A stretch of DNA of 64,000 nucleotides from Dongia rigui (GTDB lineage: Bacteria > Pseudomonadota > Alphaproteobacteria > Dongiales > Dongiaceae). Each line of letters begins with the position of its first letter. The stretch's first letter is position 1. The notes beneath the pieces were generated by a model, which was not told the DNA's origin, did no database searches, and saw only the letters and a program-made list of their open reading frames with translations. Location: the NCBI RefSeq assembly GCF_034044635.1, contig NZ_JAXCLX010000001.1, positions 496,001 to 560,000 on the forward strand, in the 5' to 3' direction. Position numbers and translations under genes: made by a program. This document shows, one piece after another, positions 43,773 to 53,492 of this stretch.

Positions 43773-44594
43773 ATGATGGCGATCAATCGGTGGGCGGGGC
43801 GACAGGGTCAACGAGGCGCCAACTGCGCACTCCTGGTGGGTGCGCTGCTCGGCCTTGGCGCCTGCGGAAGCATGCCGGGAAGCGCCAAATCGACCGAGGG
43901 GGCCAGTGACGCGCCAGCCGCGACCGCCAAGCCATCCGAGGTCGACCCGCAGCTCAAGCTCGCCGCCATGCAGGCCGAGGCACAGAACAACTACCTGGAG
44001 GCGGCGCAGCATTACCAATCGCTGCTCAGCCGTGACCCCGACAATCTTGAACTGGCGCTTGGCCTCGCCCGCAACCTGCGCTTTGCCGGCAGCACGCCGC
44101 AGGACATCGACCTCCTCAACCAGTTGATCGCCAAGAATGGCCGCACGCCCCGGCTGCTCACCGAGCTCGGCAAATCCTATGTCTCCAGCGACCAGATGAA
44201 TCTGGCCATCCCGGTCCTGCAGGAGGCGACATCGCTTGAAGGTGCGACCTGGGACAGCTTCTCGACGCTGGGCGTCGCCTTCGATTATCAGAACCAATTC
44301 GAACGCGCGCGTGAGGAATACGCCCAGGCGCTGATGCTGTCGCCACGCAACCCGGACGTTCTCAACAATCTTGCTTTGTCGCAGGCGCAGTCGGGCGATC
44401 TCGATGGCGCGATCGAGACCTTGGGCCAGGCCACCGACCAGGCCAGCGCTTCGCCACAAACCCGGCAGAACCTCGCCTTGCTGCTGGCACTCAAAGGCGA
44501 CACCGCCGGGGCCGAACGCCTGGCGCGCAAGGACCTGCCCAAGGAAATGGCGGATCTCAACGCCGAGTACTACCGCTATCTCACCGGCAACTGA
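43773..44594 (+). CDS. tadD: TadD-like TPR lipoprotein
   Basis: 273 residues starting at ATG 43773 (GGGGGA six bases upstream; ATG 43767 also possible). Lipoprotein signal with lipobox LGAC, then tetratricopeptide repeats (NNYLEAAQHYQSLLSRDPDN; DSFSTLGVAFDYQNQFERAR; NPDVLNNLALSQAQSGDLDG). TadD acts in assembling the pilus secretin complex, comparable to pilotin/PilF proteins. Its end nearly abuts convergent tadC. Confidence 0.9.
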   Translation: MMAINRWAGRQGQRGANCALLVGALLGLGACGSMPGSAKSTEGASDAPAATAKPSEVDPQLKLAAMQAEAQNNYLEAAQHYQSLLSRDPDNLELALGLARNLRFAGSTPQDIDLLNQLIAKNGRTPRLLTELGKSYVSSDQMNLAIPVLQEATSLEGATWDSFSTLGVAFDYQNQFERAREEYAQALMLSPRNPDVLNNLALSQAQSGDLDGAIETLGQATDQASASPQTRQNLALLLALKGDTAGAERLARKDLPKEMADLNAEYYRYLTGN

Positions 44595-44606
44595 CGGCAG
44601 CGATCG

Positions 44607-45572
44607 CTACTTAAACGTCGCCGACACCTTGATGACGATCGGCACGATGATGACGATGAATAGCACCGGCAGGAAGAACATGATCATCGGCACGGTAAGC
44701 TTGGCCGGCAAGGCGGCCGCCTTCTTTTCCGCCGCCATCATGCGCTCATCGCGATTCTCCTGCGCAATGGTGCGCAGCCCCAGGGCGATGGGCGTACCGT
44801 ATTTTTCCGCCTGAACGAGCGTGGTCGACAATGATTTGAACGCGCGCATGCCAGTGCGCGTCGCCAAGTTCTCGAAAGCGAGGCTGCGATCACCGAGGAA
44901 GGCAAGTTCGGCCGCAGTGATGCCGATTTCCTCGGCCAGTTCCGGGGCGCTTTCCGCCATCTCTTCCGTGACCTTCTGGAAGGCCGCTTCGATCGACATG
45001 CCGGCTTCGACGCAGATCACCATCAGGTCGAGCGTATCCGGAAAGGCACGACGCAGGGCCGCCTGCCGCTTCTGGATGGCGTTGCTGACCCATAGATTGG
45101 GAAAGATATAGCCAAAGGCCGCGGCAACGATGGCGATGCCGAAATGCAGCTCCGCCGGCTTGTCCGGCAAGGCAATGGACATGTAGAAATAGCCGCCGAT
45201 CAGCAGGATGACCGGCCCCGCGATACGCGCAAAGATGAAGCGCACAGGCGTCGACGGATGGCGCCAGCCGGCCTGCATCAGTTTAAGCCGGAGATCCTTG
45301 GCCTTCAGCAGCTCTTCCATCTTGAAAAGATTGATGACAGCGCGCATGGCGCCTTCGTGCCGTGCCGGCATCAGGCGCTTGCGCTGCTGGAACTGTTCCT
45401 GCTGGCGCATGCGCAGTTCTTCACGCTTGGCGGCAACGGTCTTCAGGCGATCGGAAAAGCTGCCCTGCGAAATGAACGGCAGCGCCACGGCCAGCACCGA
45501 GGCAAACGCCGCCACGAAGGAAATCACGATGATGAGGGACGGCAGATTGATGCCTAGCTCGATACCTTGCAT
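44607..45572 (-). CDS. tadC: TadC inner-membrane platform protein
   Basis: 321 residues, type II secretion F-type domain (FPDTLDLMVICVEAGMSIEAAF; FLGDRSLAFENLATRTG; YGTPIALGLRTIAQE) with N-terminal helix and C-terminal pair of helices. With TadB it forms the membrane platform on which CpaF acts. Begins 7 bp after tadB. Confidence 0.94.
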   Translation of the reverse strand: MQGIELGINLPSLIIVISFVAAFASVLAVALPFISQGSFSDRLKTVAAKREELRMRQQEQFQQRKRLMPARHEGAMRAVINLFKMEELLKAKDLRLKLMQAGWRHPSTPVRFIFARIAGPVILLIGGYFYMSIALPDKPAELHFGIAIVAAAFGYIFPNLWVSNAIQKRQAALRRAFPDTLDLMVICVEAGMSIEAAFQKVTEEMAESAPELAEEIGITAAELAFLGDRSLAFENLATRTGMRAFKSLSTTLVQAEKYGTPIALGLRTIAQENRDERMMAAEKKAAALPAKLTVPMIMFFLPVLFIVIIVPIVIKVSATFK

Positions 45573-45579
45573 AGCGACC

Positions 45580-46590
45580 TCAGATATCGAACTGGATCAT
45601 CTGGCGCATCACGAGTGACCCGATCAGCATCATGACGATGCCGATGCCGATCCACAGATTGCCGATATCCGTCGTAAACAGCAGGCTGATGATTTCGGGC
45701 TGCAGGACAGCCAGCGCGCCGCTCAGGATGAACGGCAGCGAGCCGATGATGGCGGCCGAAGCCTTCGCTTCGCTCGACATGGCGGTGACCTTGTCGCGCA
45801 TGCGCTTGCGCTGGCGCAAGACGTCCGAAAGCTTGGACAACGTCTCGGCCAAGTTGCCACCGGTCGATTGCTGGGTGATGAGGACGATGGTGAAGAAGCG
45901 CACTTCCGCCGTGGGCAAACGATCAGACATGCGCTGCAGCACTTCGGCCATGGTCATGCCGAGCTTGACGCCTTCGTTGACCAGGGTGAATTCCGGACCG
46001 ACAGGCGGCGGCAGCTCACGCGACACAATGTTGAGGCATTCGCCGACGGTGAGACCAGAACGCACGCCGCGCACGATGACATCGATGGCATCGGCGAAAT
46101 AGGCGGTGAACTTCTGGCGCCGCCGCTTGATCAGGAACTTCAGAACCATTTTGGGCACGCCGAGCAGGCCGATCGGCAAGGCGACGAGGCACAGCAGCAA
46201 ATTGCCGGTCGATAACCATGTCATCGCGACGAAAAAAAGCCCACTCCCGGCGGCAAACAACATGAAGCGCCGCGGCGTGATCTGCAGGCCGGCATGTACC
46301 AGGGCCTGGCGCAGGCGTGCGCCGCGACGACGCTGGCTGGCCTCTTCGGCTTCCTTCAGCTTGGCGGCGACCTGTTTCTTGCGCCCCGCCATCTGATGGT
46401 CGCGCCCGCCCTTGATATCCGCGGAGATCTGCGGCCCCGTCCCCACCACCGCGGCAATCCGCTTTTTCATGCGCGCGCGCGGCGCACCCAGCACCGCAAC
46501 CAGCGCCACGACGACCAGGGTCATGGCAACCCCTGCCGCCAGCGCCAGCATGATGATCTGCGGCATCATGCCAGAGAGCTGGCTAGACAC
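45580..46590 (-). CDS. tadB: TadB inner-membrane platform protein
   Basis: 336 residues, F-type domain (FADAIDVIVRGVRSGLTVGECL; STGGNLAETLSKLSDVLRQR) with flanking helices. Starts at GTG 46590, behind GGAGG and overlapping the cpaF stop by 8 bp. Confidence 0.94.
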   Translation of the reverse strand: MSSQLSGMMPQIIMLALAAGVAMTLVVVALVAVLGAPRARMKKRIAAVVGTGPQISADIKGGRDHQMAGRKKQVAAKLKEAEEASQRRRGARLRQALVHAGLQITPRRFMLFAAGSGLFFVAMTWLSTGNLLLCLVALPIGLLGVPKMVLKFLIKRRRQKFTAYFADAIDVIVRGVRSGLTVGECLNIVSRELPPPVGPEFTLVNEGVKLGMTMAEVLQRMSDRLPTAEVRFFTIVLITQQSTGGNLAETLSKLSDVLRQRKRMRDKVTAMSSEAKASAAIIGSLPFILSGALAVLQPEIISLLFTTDIGNLWIGIGIVMMLIGSLVMRQMIQFDI

Positions 46591-48013
46591 CGCTTTCCTC
46601 CATCACATCGGCGAGATCGCGCTCCTTGCCGAAATAGCGGACGCGATCGTAGAAGCCGGGCCGCAGACCGGTCGAGCGATGCCGCCCGACGATCCGCCCT
46701 TGCGCGTCTTCGCCCTGGATTTCGTAGACGAACAGATCCTGCAGTGTCACGACGTCGCCTTCCATGCCGACGATCTCGCTGACATGCGTGATTTTGCGCG
46801 AGCCGTCGCGCAGGCGCGAGGCCTGGACGATGACGTTGACCGCGCCGGCGATCTGCTCGCGGACCGTTTTGGCGGGCAGTGTATAGCCGCCCATGGCGAT
46901 CATGTTCTCGACGCGCGAGATGCATTCGCGCGGGTTGTTGGCGTGGATGGTGCCCATCGAGCCGTCATGGCCCGTGTTCATGGCCTGCAGCAGGTCGAAT
47001 GCCTCAGGCCCGCGGACTTCGCCGACGATGATGCGTTCGGGGCGCATACGCAGGCAGTTGCGCACCAGATCGCGCATGGTCACCTGGCCGACGCCCTCAA
47101 GATTGGGCGGCCTGGTTTCCAGGCGCACCACATGCGGCTGCTGCAGCTGAAGTTCCGCGGCGTCCTCGCAGGTGATGATGCGTTCGTTGCGGTCGATATA
47201 GTTGGTAAGACAGTTCAGCAAGGTGGTCTTGCCGGAACCGGTACCGCCCGAAACGATGACGTTCAGGCGACAATGGCCGATGATCTCGAGCAGGCGGCCG
47301 CCGGCCGGAGAGATCGACCCGAACTTCACCAGCTTGTCGAGTGTGAGGCGATCGCGCTTGAATTTTCGGATGGTGAGGGCCGGGCCGTCGATCGACAGCG
47401 GCGGTGCGATGACGTTGACGCGGGAACCGTCCTGCAGGCGCGCATCGCAGATGGGGCTCGATTCATCGACACGACGGCCAACGGCCTGCACGATGCGCTG
47501 GCAGATGTTCATCAGCTGCTGATTGTCGCGGAATTTGACGTCGGTCAGCTGGATGATGCCGTCAGTCTCGATATAGACCTTGTCATAGCCGTTAACCATG
47601 ATGTCGGCGATGTCGTCGCGCGCCAGCAGCGGCTCGAGCGGACCCAGGCCGAGGATGTCGTTGCAGATATCCGTGATGAGTGTCTGCTGCTCGATGGCCG
47701 AGAGCATCAGATTGCGCATGTTGATGATTTCGCTGACGATCTCGCTGATCGCCTCGCGGACGGCTTTGTGATCCAGCTTGGCAAACTCGCCAAGATCGAC
47801 CGTCGCCATCAGATCGTTGAAGACACTGACCTTGACCTCGCCCAGGCGGTTGTCCATGTCGACCGACCGGGTGGACGGCGCCATGTTGACGGCGCCGCCG
47901 GCCGCTGCTGCGGTCGGCACCGGCAGACTCGTGGCCGGCTTTTCAGGCAGGCTGCTGCCTGGCGACGGCTTGTCGCTGGCGGCACCGATGGGCGTATTGC
48001 GCTTGCCGAACAT
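46583..48013 (-). CDS. cpaF: CpaF/TadA secretion ATPase
   Basis: 476-residue hexameric ATPase powering Flp pilus assembly. An N-terminal disordered and helical segment precedes the GspE/VirB11-type core: Walker [15 protein letters not shown], Asp box [11 protein letters not shown], and Walker B region [15 protein letters not shown] with [11 protein letters not shown] as His box. 41 bp after cpaE. Confidence 0.95.
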   Translation of the reverse strand: MFGKRNTPIGAASDKPSPGSSLPEKPATSLPVPTAAAAGGAVNMAPSTRSVDMDNRLGEVKVSVFNDLMATVDLGEFAKLDHKAVREAISEIVSEIINMRNLMLSAIEQQTLITDICNDILGLGPLEPLLARDDIADIMVNGYDKVYIETDGIIQLTDVKFRDNQQLMNICQRIVQAVGRRVDESSPICDARLQDGSRVNVIAPPLSIDGPALTIRKFKRDRLTLDKLVKFGSISPAGGRLLEIIGHCRLNVIVSGGTGSGKTTLLNCLTNYIDRNERIITCEDAAELQLQQPHVVRLETRPPNLEGVGQVTMRDLVRNCLRMRPERIIVGEVRGPEAFDLLQAMNTGHDGSMGTIHANNPRECISRVENMIAMGGYTLPAKTVREQIAGAVNVIVQASRLRDGSRKITHVSEIVGMEGDVVTLQDLFVYEIQGEDAQGRIVGRHRSTGLRPGFYDRVRYFGKERDLADVMEESGV

Positions 48014-48054
48014 GCTTCTTTCCCGGCTCGACTTTCACCAGCGCTCGCGCCGGC

Positions 48055-49254
48055 CTACTTCGTTTTCGCCGGCCGTTTCAGCCAGCCCAGCAGCTTTGGC
48101 GACGCCTGCCGCGCAATGCTGCCTTTCTTGCCGCCGATCTGCTGCGCAAACTGCCGGAACTGCTCGTTCAAGCGATGCGACTTCGCCCCTTCGCCCAGTG
48201 CCTGGCCGTTATTGGCCAATTGCGAGAACAGGGTCGGGTCGAAACCGATCGTCAGGCTCGGCGCGACGCCCAGGGTATCCTGGAAGTCCTTTGCCGACAA
48301 TTGGTTCCTCTTGGCGATATCGGCCTTGTTCAACACAAGGCGGCTCGCGGCACTGCCGCGGCGCCCTTTCAGCCAGTCGAACAAAAGCTTGGCGTCACGT
48401 AGATTGGCAAGATCCGGATTGGCCGTCACGACAATTTCATCAGACAAAAGCAGGACGGAACTCAGCCATCCGCTCCAATGGCGCGGCAGGTCCAGGATCA
48501 CGTATTGCGACATCGACCGGCAGATATCGATGAGCCGCTCGACCGCTTCGCTCGACGGCTCGCTGAGTTCCTTCAGGGAACCGGCGGTCGACAGGACGGA
48601 AAGATGAGGTCCGTGCTCGGTCATGAAGCGTTCGACCAGGACGGGATCGATCCGCTCGGCCTCGGTCAACGCTTCGACGACCGGCTGCTTGGGATCGACA
48701 TTCAGCGCCAGCGCCATGGTGCCGAAGTTGAAATCGAAATCGATGCCGATGACATCTTCGTCATTCATCGCAGCCAGCGTCCAGGCCATGTTGGCGGCCA
48801 AGGTCGAGTTGCCGACGCCGCCGCGACTGCCGATGAAGGAAATGACGCGGCCCTTCGGCGCGGCATTGGCGTCCTTGATGCAGCCGAAGATTGCCGCGGC
48901 GATATCGGCGGTGCTGACCGGCCCGACCAGATATTCACTCACCCCTTCGTTGACCAGGCGACGATAGGCCTGGACGTCGTTCACCGTGCCGATGACGATG
49001 ACCTTGCGCCCCGGCTCGACGACATCGGCCAGCGCCTCCAGTCCCTTGTGGATATCGTCAGAACTGCCGTTCTCTTCGACGATGATGAATTGCGGACTGG
49101 GGTTGTCGACATAATGCTTGGCGGCCCGCGCCATTCCGCCGAAATGGATTGTGACTTTGGACTTGGCGAATTCGCGCTCGCTCATCAGCGCTGCCAGCGC
49201 TGCCTCGGTCTCCTTGGACTGGGGGAATGCTTCGATGCTGAAGCGGTGAATCAC
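48055..49254 (-). CDS. cpaE: CpaE/TadZ localisation ATPase-like protein
   Basis: 399 residues: an N-terminal receiver-like domain without obvious phospho-site, then a MinD/ParA-like ATPase domain. The deviant Walker A reads GSRGGVGNST, with Asn where MinD-type proteins have the second Lys, and Walker B-like region is YVILDLPRHW. TadZ proteins often have altered P-loops and serve as polar hubs. GTG start directly follows the cpaD stop, with GGAGG inside cpaD. Confidence 0.92.
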   Translation of the reverse strand: MIHRFSIEAFPQSKETEAALAALMSEREFAKSKVTIHFGGMARAAKHYVDNPSPQFIIVEENGSSDDIHKGLEALADVVEPGRKVIVIGTVNDVQAYRRLVNEGVSEYLVGPVSTADIAAAIFGCIKDANAAPKGRVISFIGSRGGVGNSTLAANMAWTLAAMNDEDVIGIDFDFNFGTMALALNVDPKQPVVEALTEAERIDPVLVERFMTEHGPHLSVLSTAGSLKELSEPSSEAVERLIDICRSMSQYVILDLPRHWSGWLSSVLLLSDEIVVTANPDLANLRDAKLLFDWLKGRRGSAASRLVLNKADIAKRNQLSAKDFQDTLGVAPSLTIGFDPTLFSQLANNGQALGEGAKSHRLNEQFRQFAQQIGGKKGSIARQASPKLLGWLKRPAKTK

Positions 49255-49935
49255 TTAATTGCCTCCAGTCGTCGTCGGCGGCAGAATCGCCGGTGTCTCC
49301 GTCGATCCACCGATCTTGGCGCCGACAATGTACTTGCCGACAATGTTGTCGGCCCGCGCTGCCAGGCGCCCGCTCAGCAATGCCGCATCTTCCAGATCCT
49401 TGGGATTGACGATCATTGCCGCGATGTTGCGCTGCGTTGCGCAACCGAAATTGTAGGTGTTCTCGTTGAGCGGGGTGAATTCCGGGCGGTCCTTCCAAGT
49501 CCCGCATTCATCGGCGAGCGCCACATAGATCGGGTATTCCATCACCGCCCGGCCGTATTTGGCCGATTGCGGATCCGTGGCGAAGCTGAGCTGCACGGCG
49601 GCCGCCGGTATGCCGCGGCTGGCCAGCACCTGCATGACGTCAGTCGCAAAGGCCTGCGCCAAGGGATCAGCGGCATTGGCAGCGCCGACACGGACCGTGA
49701 TGCCGCCGGCGGCCTTCTTGCCAAAGTCGCTGGAGAATTCCGTGATCGCCGGCAAGTCCGCATTCTGCACCCGGCCGCCCGGACCGGGATCGAGAATCAA
49801 CAGCGCCGTCCGTGTTTCGACCTTGATCGGGTGCTGCTCGCCATATTCATAGTCCGGCATGTTGGCCTCGCAACCAGCAAGGCCAAGCGCGCCCAAGACT
49901 GCAAACATGGCGGTGGCGAGCAGGCGTCGTTTCAT
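49255..49935 (-). CDS. cpaD: CpaD pilus lipoprotein
   Basis: 226 residues; GGAGGGC precedes ATG 49935. Lipoprotein signal MKRRLLATAMFAVLGALGL with lipobox LAGC. The mature region (YGEQHPIKVETRTALLIL; NFGCATQRNIAAMIVNPKDL) matches CpaD, an outer-membrane partner of the CpaC secretin. Confidence 0.93.
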   Translation of the reverse strand: MKRRLLATAMFAVLGALGLAGCEANMPDYEYGEQHPIKVETRTALLILDPGPGGRVQNADLPAITEFSSDFGKKAAGGITVRVGAANAADPLAQAFATDVMQVLASRGIPAAAVQLSFATDPQSAKYGRAVMEYPIYVALADECGTWKDRPEFTPLNENTYNFGCATQRNIAAMIVNPKDLEDAALLSGRLAARADNIVGKYIVGAKIGGSTETPAILPPTTTGGN

Positions 49936-49948
49936 GGGCTTGCCCTCC

Positions 49949-51424
49949 TTACCGAATGATATAGCCGACAGGACCCTGCAACTGAGGCATCTGTTCCTTG
50001 GCGGCACCATGACGATTTGTATAGATGTTCTGCAAGTGGCCCAGCAGATACATGTCGAGGTCGCTGGCCGGCGCGAAACCATCGGTCGGCAGCGACAGCA
50101 CTTTCGGGTCGGTCGGCTGCACGATAAAGGCGCGCGCCACGATTACGAGTTCCGATTCCTTTTGCTGGAACGAGGTCGAGCGAAACAGCGTGCCAAGGAT
50201 CGGGATGTTCATCAGCCCCGGCACACCGCGCAAGGCGTCGGTGATTTCGTTGTTGAGCAGGCCCGCCAGCATGATGCTGCCGCCGCTCGGCAATTCGACG
50301 GTGGAGGTCGCGCGACGCACGACAAAACTGGGCAGTGTGATATCGCCGACCGAGACCGCATCGGTGAAGTTTGCAGCACTCACCTCGGTCGCGATCTTCA
50401 GGCTGATGCGCCCGCGATCGAGGACGATCGGCAGGAAGGTCAGCGAAACACCGAACGGCTTGAATGTCACCGTGATGGTGTTGTCATCCTGGGCGGTCGG
50501 GATCGGCACTTCGCCACCCGCCAGCATCGTGGCGTATTCGCCCGAGACCGCAACCAGGTTCGGTTCGGCCAGATTGTGGGCAAGGCCATGCTGTTCGAGA
50601 ATACGCACTGCGGTGTCGATGGCGCCGGGGCCATCAATGAACAAGGCGCCTGCCGGCAAGGCCGTACGCGCGCTCTGTGTAATGAGCGGTGCGATGCCGC
50701 CGCCAATCACGGATGAAGCACCACCGGTGGCACCCGCGATCACCAGATCACCGATGGTCGTGGGGCTGATGAGGTTCTCGAGACCCAATTCCTTCAGCGC
50801 CGATTTCTGCACTTCGGCGACCGACACCTTGATCAGAACCTGCTGCTCAGCGCCAAGACGCATCAGGTTGATGACCTGCGTGTCCTGCGCCACAAAGCGA
50901 CGGACGATGCTGGCGGCCTGCTGTGAGCTTGCATCCGAACTGACGGTTCCATTGAGGATAAGGGAATCGCCGGCGCCGGAGATCGTGATCGTCTCGTCCG
51001 GCATGACGCTGCGGATCGCCGCTTCGGCCGCCTCGGCATCGGGATGAATTGAGATCTGCAGGCTGTCGATCATCTTGCCGGCGGAATCGAGCAGGAACAG
51101 ATTGGTCGATCCGACCGTCTTGCCGGCAATGAACAGCTTGGTCGGCGAGCGAATGATGACGTCGGCAATGTCCGGGTTGCCGACAATGATGTCGCGCACT
51201 GGTTGGGCGAGTGTCAATTCACGCGTGTTGTTGACGGAGAGCTCGATCCGCTTTTCAACGCTCGCGGCCTCGCCAACCGGCGACGGGGTCATCGGCATTA
51301 CCGGAGGCATCACGGGCGCGGTTTGCGCCATCGCCTGAACACTCGCGCCGACCGCGATACCGATGGCGACCATGCCGATGAGGCACCCCGCCATCGTGGA
51401 TCGCAACGAACATCCCTGTTTCAT
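49949..51424 (-). CDS. cpaC: CpaC/RcpA pilus secretin
   Basis: 491-residue outer-membrane channel for the Flp pilus. Signal peptide, then the pilus N-terminal domain (RDIIVGNPDIADVIIRSPTK; IAGKTVGSTNLFLLD), a BON-like segment, and the secretin domain (VLIKVSVAEVQKSALKELG; EYATMLAGGEVPIP; FVVRRATSTVELPSGGSIMLAGLL; IPILGTLFRS). Starts 25 bp after cpaB. Confidence 0.95.
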   Translation of the reverse strand: MKQGCSLRSTMAGCLIGMVAIGIAVGASVQAMAQTAPVMPPVMPMTPSPVGEAASVEKRIELSVNNTRELTLAQPVRDIIVGNPDIADVIIRSPTKLFIAGKTVGSTNLFLLDSAGKMIDSLQISIHPDAEAAEAAIRSVMPDETITISGAGDSLILNGTVSSDASSQQAASIVRRFVAQDTQVINLMRLGAEQQVLIKVSVAEVQKSALKELGLENLISPTTIGDLVIAGATGGASSVIGGGIAPLITQSARTALPAGALFIDGPGAIDTAVRILEQHGLAHNLAEPNLVAVSGEYATMLAGGEVPIPTAQDDNTITVTFKPFGVSLTFLPIVLDRGRISLKIATEVSAANFTDAVSVGDITLPSFVVRRATSTVELPSGGSIMLAGLLNNEITDALRGVPGLMNIPILGTLFRSTSFQQKESELVIVARAFIVQPTDPKVLSLPTDGFAPASDLDMYLLGHLQNIYTNRHGAAKEQMPQLQGPVGYIIR

Positions 51425-51449
51425 TTTCGTCCGATCATTGCTGCACGGG

Positions 51450-52409
51450 CTATTGGCCCAGGCTTTCAACAGTTACGGCACCGCCGCGATTGATCCGGAT
51501 CGACTGCGTCGCCACCTTGGGCGCCGGAGACGTTTCCTGATGATCGTTTTCCGACGGCATCTGGAACATCTCTTGGTCCCCGACGCCGCCCATCAAATCG
51601 TCCAGTACTTTGCTGGTGCTGCGATCCGTCACGAACAGCGGCGCCTTGGCATCGGCTTCGGCGGCCGCGTCGTTGCGGGCCCAACTGCGCAAGGCGAGCA
51701 CGATCTGCCCCATCTGCGATGCGACCAGGACCTTCTGCGCCTGTTCGGATGTGACTTCCATGGTCACGGTCTGGGCGTTGATGCCGGGCCCGGTGCCTTC
51801 GGGGCGTGTCAGGCTCTGGTTGACCGCGACCACCTTGATGTCGCGCATGATCGCTTCGACGGCAGTCTGGCTGAGAATGTCGCGGCCGACATCTTCCGGC
51901 ACGCGCGCCATGTCACGAATGTTGCTGACCAGGAAAATGTCGACATGGTCATTTGGCAGGATCAGGCCGGCAGCGCCCGTGCGCGGCGACACGTCGATGG
52001 TGACGCTGCGCATGCCGGGCGCCAGCACCGCCGAGGTAATGCCGGCATCGCCCTGCTTGACGATGGCGGTTGCCGCCATCGGCTCGCCGGTCATGATGGC
52101 GCGCCGCGCCATGGTATCGCGGAAGGGCGCCAGCGGATCCTCGCCGGCAGCGCTCTTGAGCGTGAAGCGCGGGTCGATCGCCGCCTTGGGCCACTGCTCC
52201 CAGCGGAAATCGGTGTCGACCAGGACGTCGCCGGGATTGATGTCGCGTGCTGCCACCAGCACCTCTTCGACACCGGTCACGACCGCCTGTTCAGCCGTCT
52301 GCGCCGGCTGTTGTTGCTGGACGGACGCCAGGAAACGCGTCGCCAGGAACGCCGTCAGGATCGCCGCCCCCAGCGCCACAACGATCAGAACAAGCACAAT
52401 CGGCCGCAT
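51450..52409 (-). CDS. cpaB: CpaB/RcpC pilus assembly protein
   Basis: 319 residues. An N-terminal membrane anchor (RPIVLVLIVVALGAAILTAF) is followed by an SAF domain (VLVAARDINPGDVLVDTDFR) and the RcpC/CpaB domain (RSVTIDVSPRTGAAGLILPN DHVDIF, in two pieces). First gene of the cpaBCDEF-tadBC operon, with a 250-bp upstream region separating it from cpaA. Confidence 0.93.
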   Translation of the reverse strand: MRPIVLVLIVVALGAAILTAFLATRFLASVQQQQPAQTAEQAVVTGVEEVLVAARDINPGDVLVDTDFRWEQWPKAAIDPRFTLKSAAGEDPLAPFRDTMARRAIMTGEPMAATAIVKQGDAGITSAVLAPGMRSVTIDVSPRTGAAGLILPNDHVDIFLVSNIRDMARVPEDVGRDILSQTAVEAIMRDIKVVAVNQSLTRPEGTGPGINAQTVTMEVTSEQAQKVLVASQMGQIVLALRSWARNDAAAEADAKAPLFVTDRSTSKVLDDLMGGVGDQEMFQMPSENDHQETSPAPKVATQSIRINRGGAVTVESLGQ

Positions 52410-52504
52410 TTGGCCCCTCTTTCCCAGCCTGCAGCAATGGCGCAGAGCCAGAACGATTCATGCGGACGATTCATTTCGCCCCACATGATCCCCGTAAACC
52501 ATTA

Positions 52505-52522
52505 TTACCAATTTTTGGTTAA
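52505..52522. promoter_or_regulatory. palindrome upstream of cpaB operon
   Basis: TTACCAA (52505-52511) and TTGGTTAA (52515-52522) form a near-perfect inverted repeat about 96 bp before the cpaB ATG, in an AT-rich patch. The half-site TTAACCAA resembles a CtrA half-site (TTAACCAT), but there is no N7-spaced pair. It may instead be another operator or a small hairpin. Confidence 0.35.
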
Positions 52523-52659
52523 GATGCCAGCCGTTTTACCCGATTTGTCGGATCGGCCGACCGAGATTCAGCGCATTGAGTCAAAATGTTGCAGCGCTTT
52601 CTGAATATTTAACAGGAAGCTGACCCCAGCGTCGGGCGAATTGGTTAACAGCGCCGCCG

Positions 52660-53169
52660 CTAGCCCCACAGGACGGCGATCTGCTGCCCCAGATGCCCGC
52701 GCCGGAACCAGAAATCGAGTCCCGCCAAGGCGATAGCGACCCCATAGGGGAGGTGCCGCTTGCCATCCTGCACGCCGTAGGTGACCCCAAAACGGCCGAG
52801 CAGGAGCATGATCCCGGCCAGAATGCCGCCGGCAAAACCGGTCAGCATCAGGAGCCGGACCAGATCCAGGCCGAGGCCGACCCAGATCGCCAGCGCGGCC
52901 AGCCATTTGACATCGCCGCCCCCCATCAGGTCGAAACGAAGAGCCAGGATGCCAACCGCCAGGAAGAGCAGGCCGGCCGCGAGATGAAGGCCGAGGTCAG
53001 GCCATACCGGAGCCGAGAGTGCAAGCCATGGCAATGCCAACAGCGCCGTCGCCGCCGTCAGCCAGTTCGGCAGCCGGAATTTGGCGATGTCGAAGGCGGC
53101 CCCCACGATCAGGAGACCGAGCAGCAGAATCTCACAGGTGACGATGAAAAGATCTGACAAGGGAACCAA
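52660..53169 (-). CDS. cpaA: CpaA/TadV prepilin peptidase
   Basis: 169-residue inner-membrane aspartyl protease that processes Flp and TadE-type prepilins. Catalytic Asp residues are in FDIAKFRLPNW and in the GxGD-type motif LMGGGDVKW. About six membrane segments. No ATG or GTG is available near the N terminus, so TTG 53169 (or TTG 53157) must be the start. No good ribosome-binding site was seen. Confidence 0.9.
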   Translation of the reverse strand: MVPLSDLFIVTCEILLLGLLIVGAAFDIAKFRLPNWLTAATALLALPWLALSAPVWPDLGLHLAAGLLFLAVGILALRFDLMGGGDVKWLAALAIWVGLGLDLVRLLMLTGFAGGILAGIMLLLGRFGVTYGVQDGKRHLPYGVAIALAGLDFWFRRGHLGQQIAVLWG

Positions 53170-53237
53170 CCGGTGCGTCGAAAAAATGTGGGCTGCGCGG
53201 GAACGGCCGCCACGATAGAGCCAGTCTATCCTATGCC

Positions 53238-53275
53238 AAAACGAAAACGCGCCGGCTCCGGGTGGAGCCGACGCG
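53238..53275 (-). terminator. intrinsic terminator after the Flp pilin gene
   Basis: On the minus strand, a 12-bp stem (53264-53275 with 53248-53259, one T-G wobble) with an ACCC loop is followed by TTTTCGTTTT. It lies ~32 bp past the pilin stop and isolates this highly expressed small gene from cpaA. Confidence 0.8.
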
Positions 53276-53306
53276 TCGGACGTGTCTTACTAAGTCGTAA
53301 GGTGAC

Positions 53307-53492
53307 TTAGTTGGTCGCGGTCGAAGCGGCGTTCGACATCTTCGTGCCGATGACCATGAACATCTTGTTGAGGCCGTTACCGGCGAGCTGCGCACCGATG
53401 AAGATGGCGAGCGCGACGAAGGCGGCGATCAGACCGTATTCAATGGCGGTTGCGCCCGATTCAGACTTAAAAAGCTTACGAAGCTTGTTCAT
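53307..53492 (-). CDS. Flp/PilA type IVb pilin
   Basis: 61-residue prepilin, the main fibre subunit. Leader MNKLRKLFKSESG, cleavage expected before ATAIEYGL with Glu5 of the mature protein, then one hydrophobic helix (LIAAFVALAIFIGAQL) and a short tail. GGAG precedes ATG 53492. It has its own terminator and a ~300-bp upstream region, as usual for a separately expressed pilin. Confidence 0.95.
   Translation of the reverse strand: MNKLRKLFKSESGATAIEYGLIAAFVALAIFIGAQLAGNGLNKMFMVIGTKMSNAASTATN

Noticed and set aside
46412-48607. 731-codon plus-strand frame across cpaF and cpaE
   Set aside because: Shadow of two unmistakable pilus genes on the other strand; the translated product shows no motif.
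48478-49959. 493-codon plus-strand frame over cpaE and cpaD
   Set aside because: Shadow with no recognisable features; the opposite strand encodes a coherent operon.
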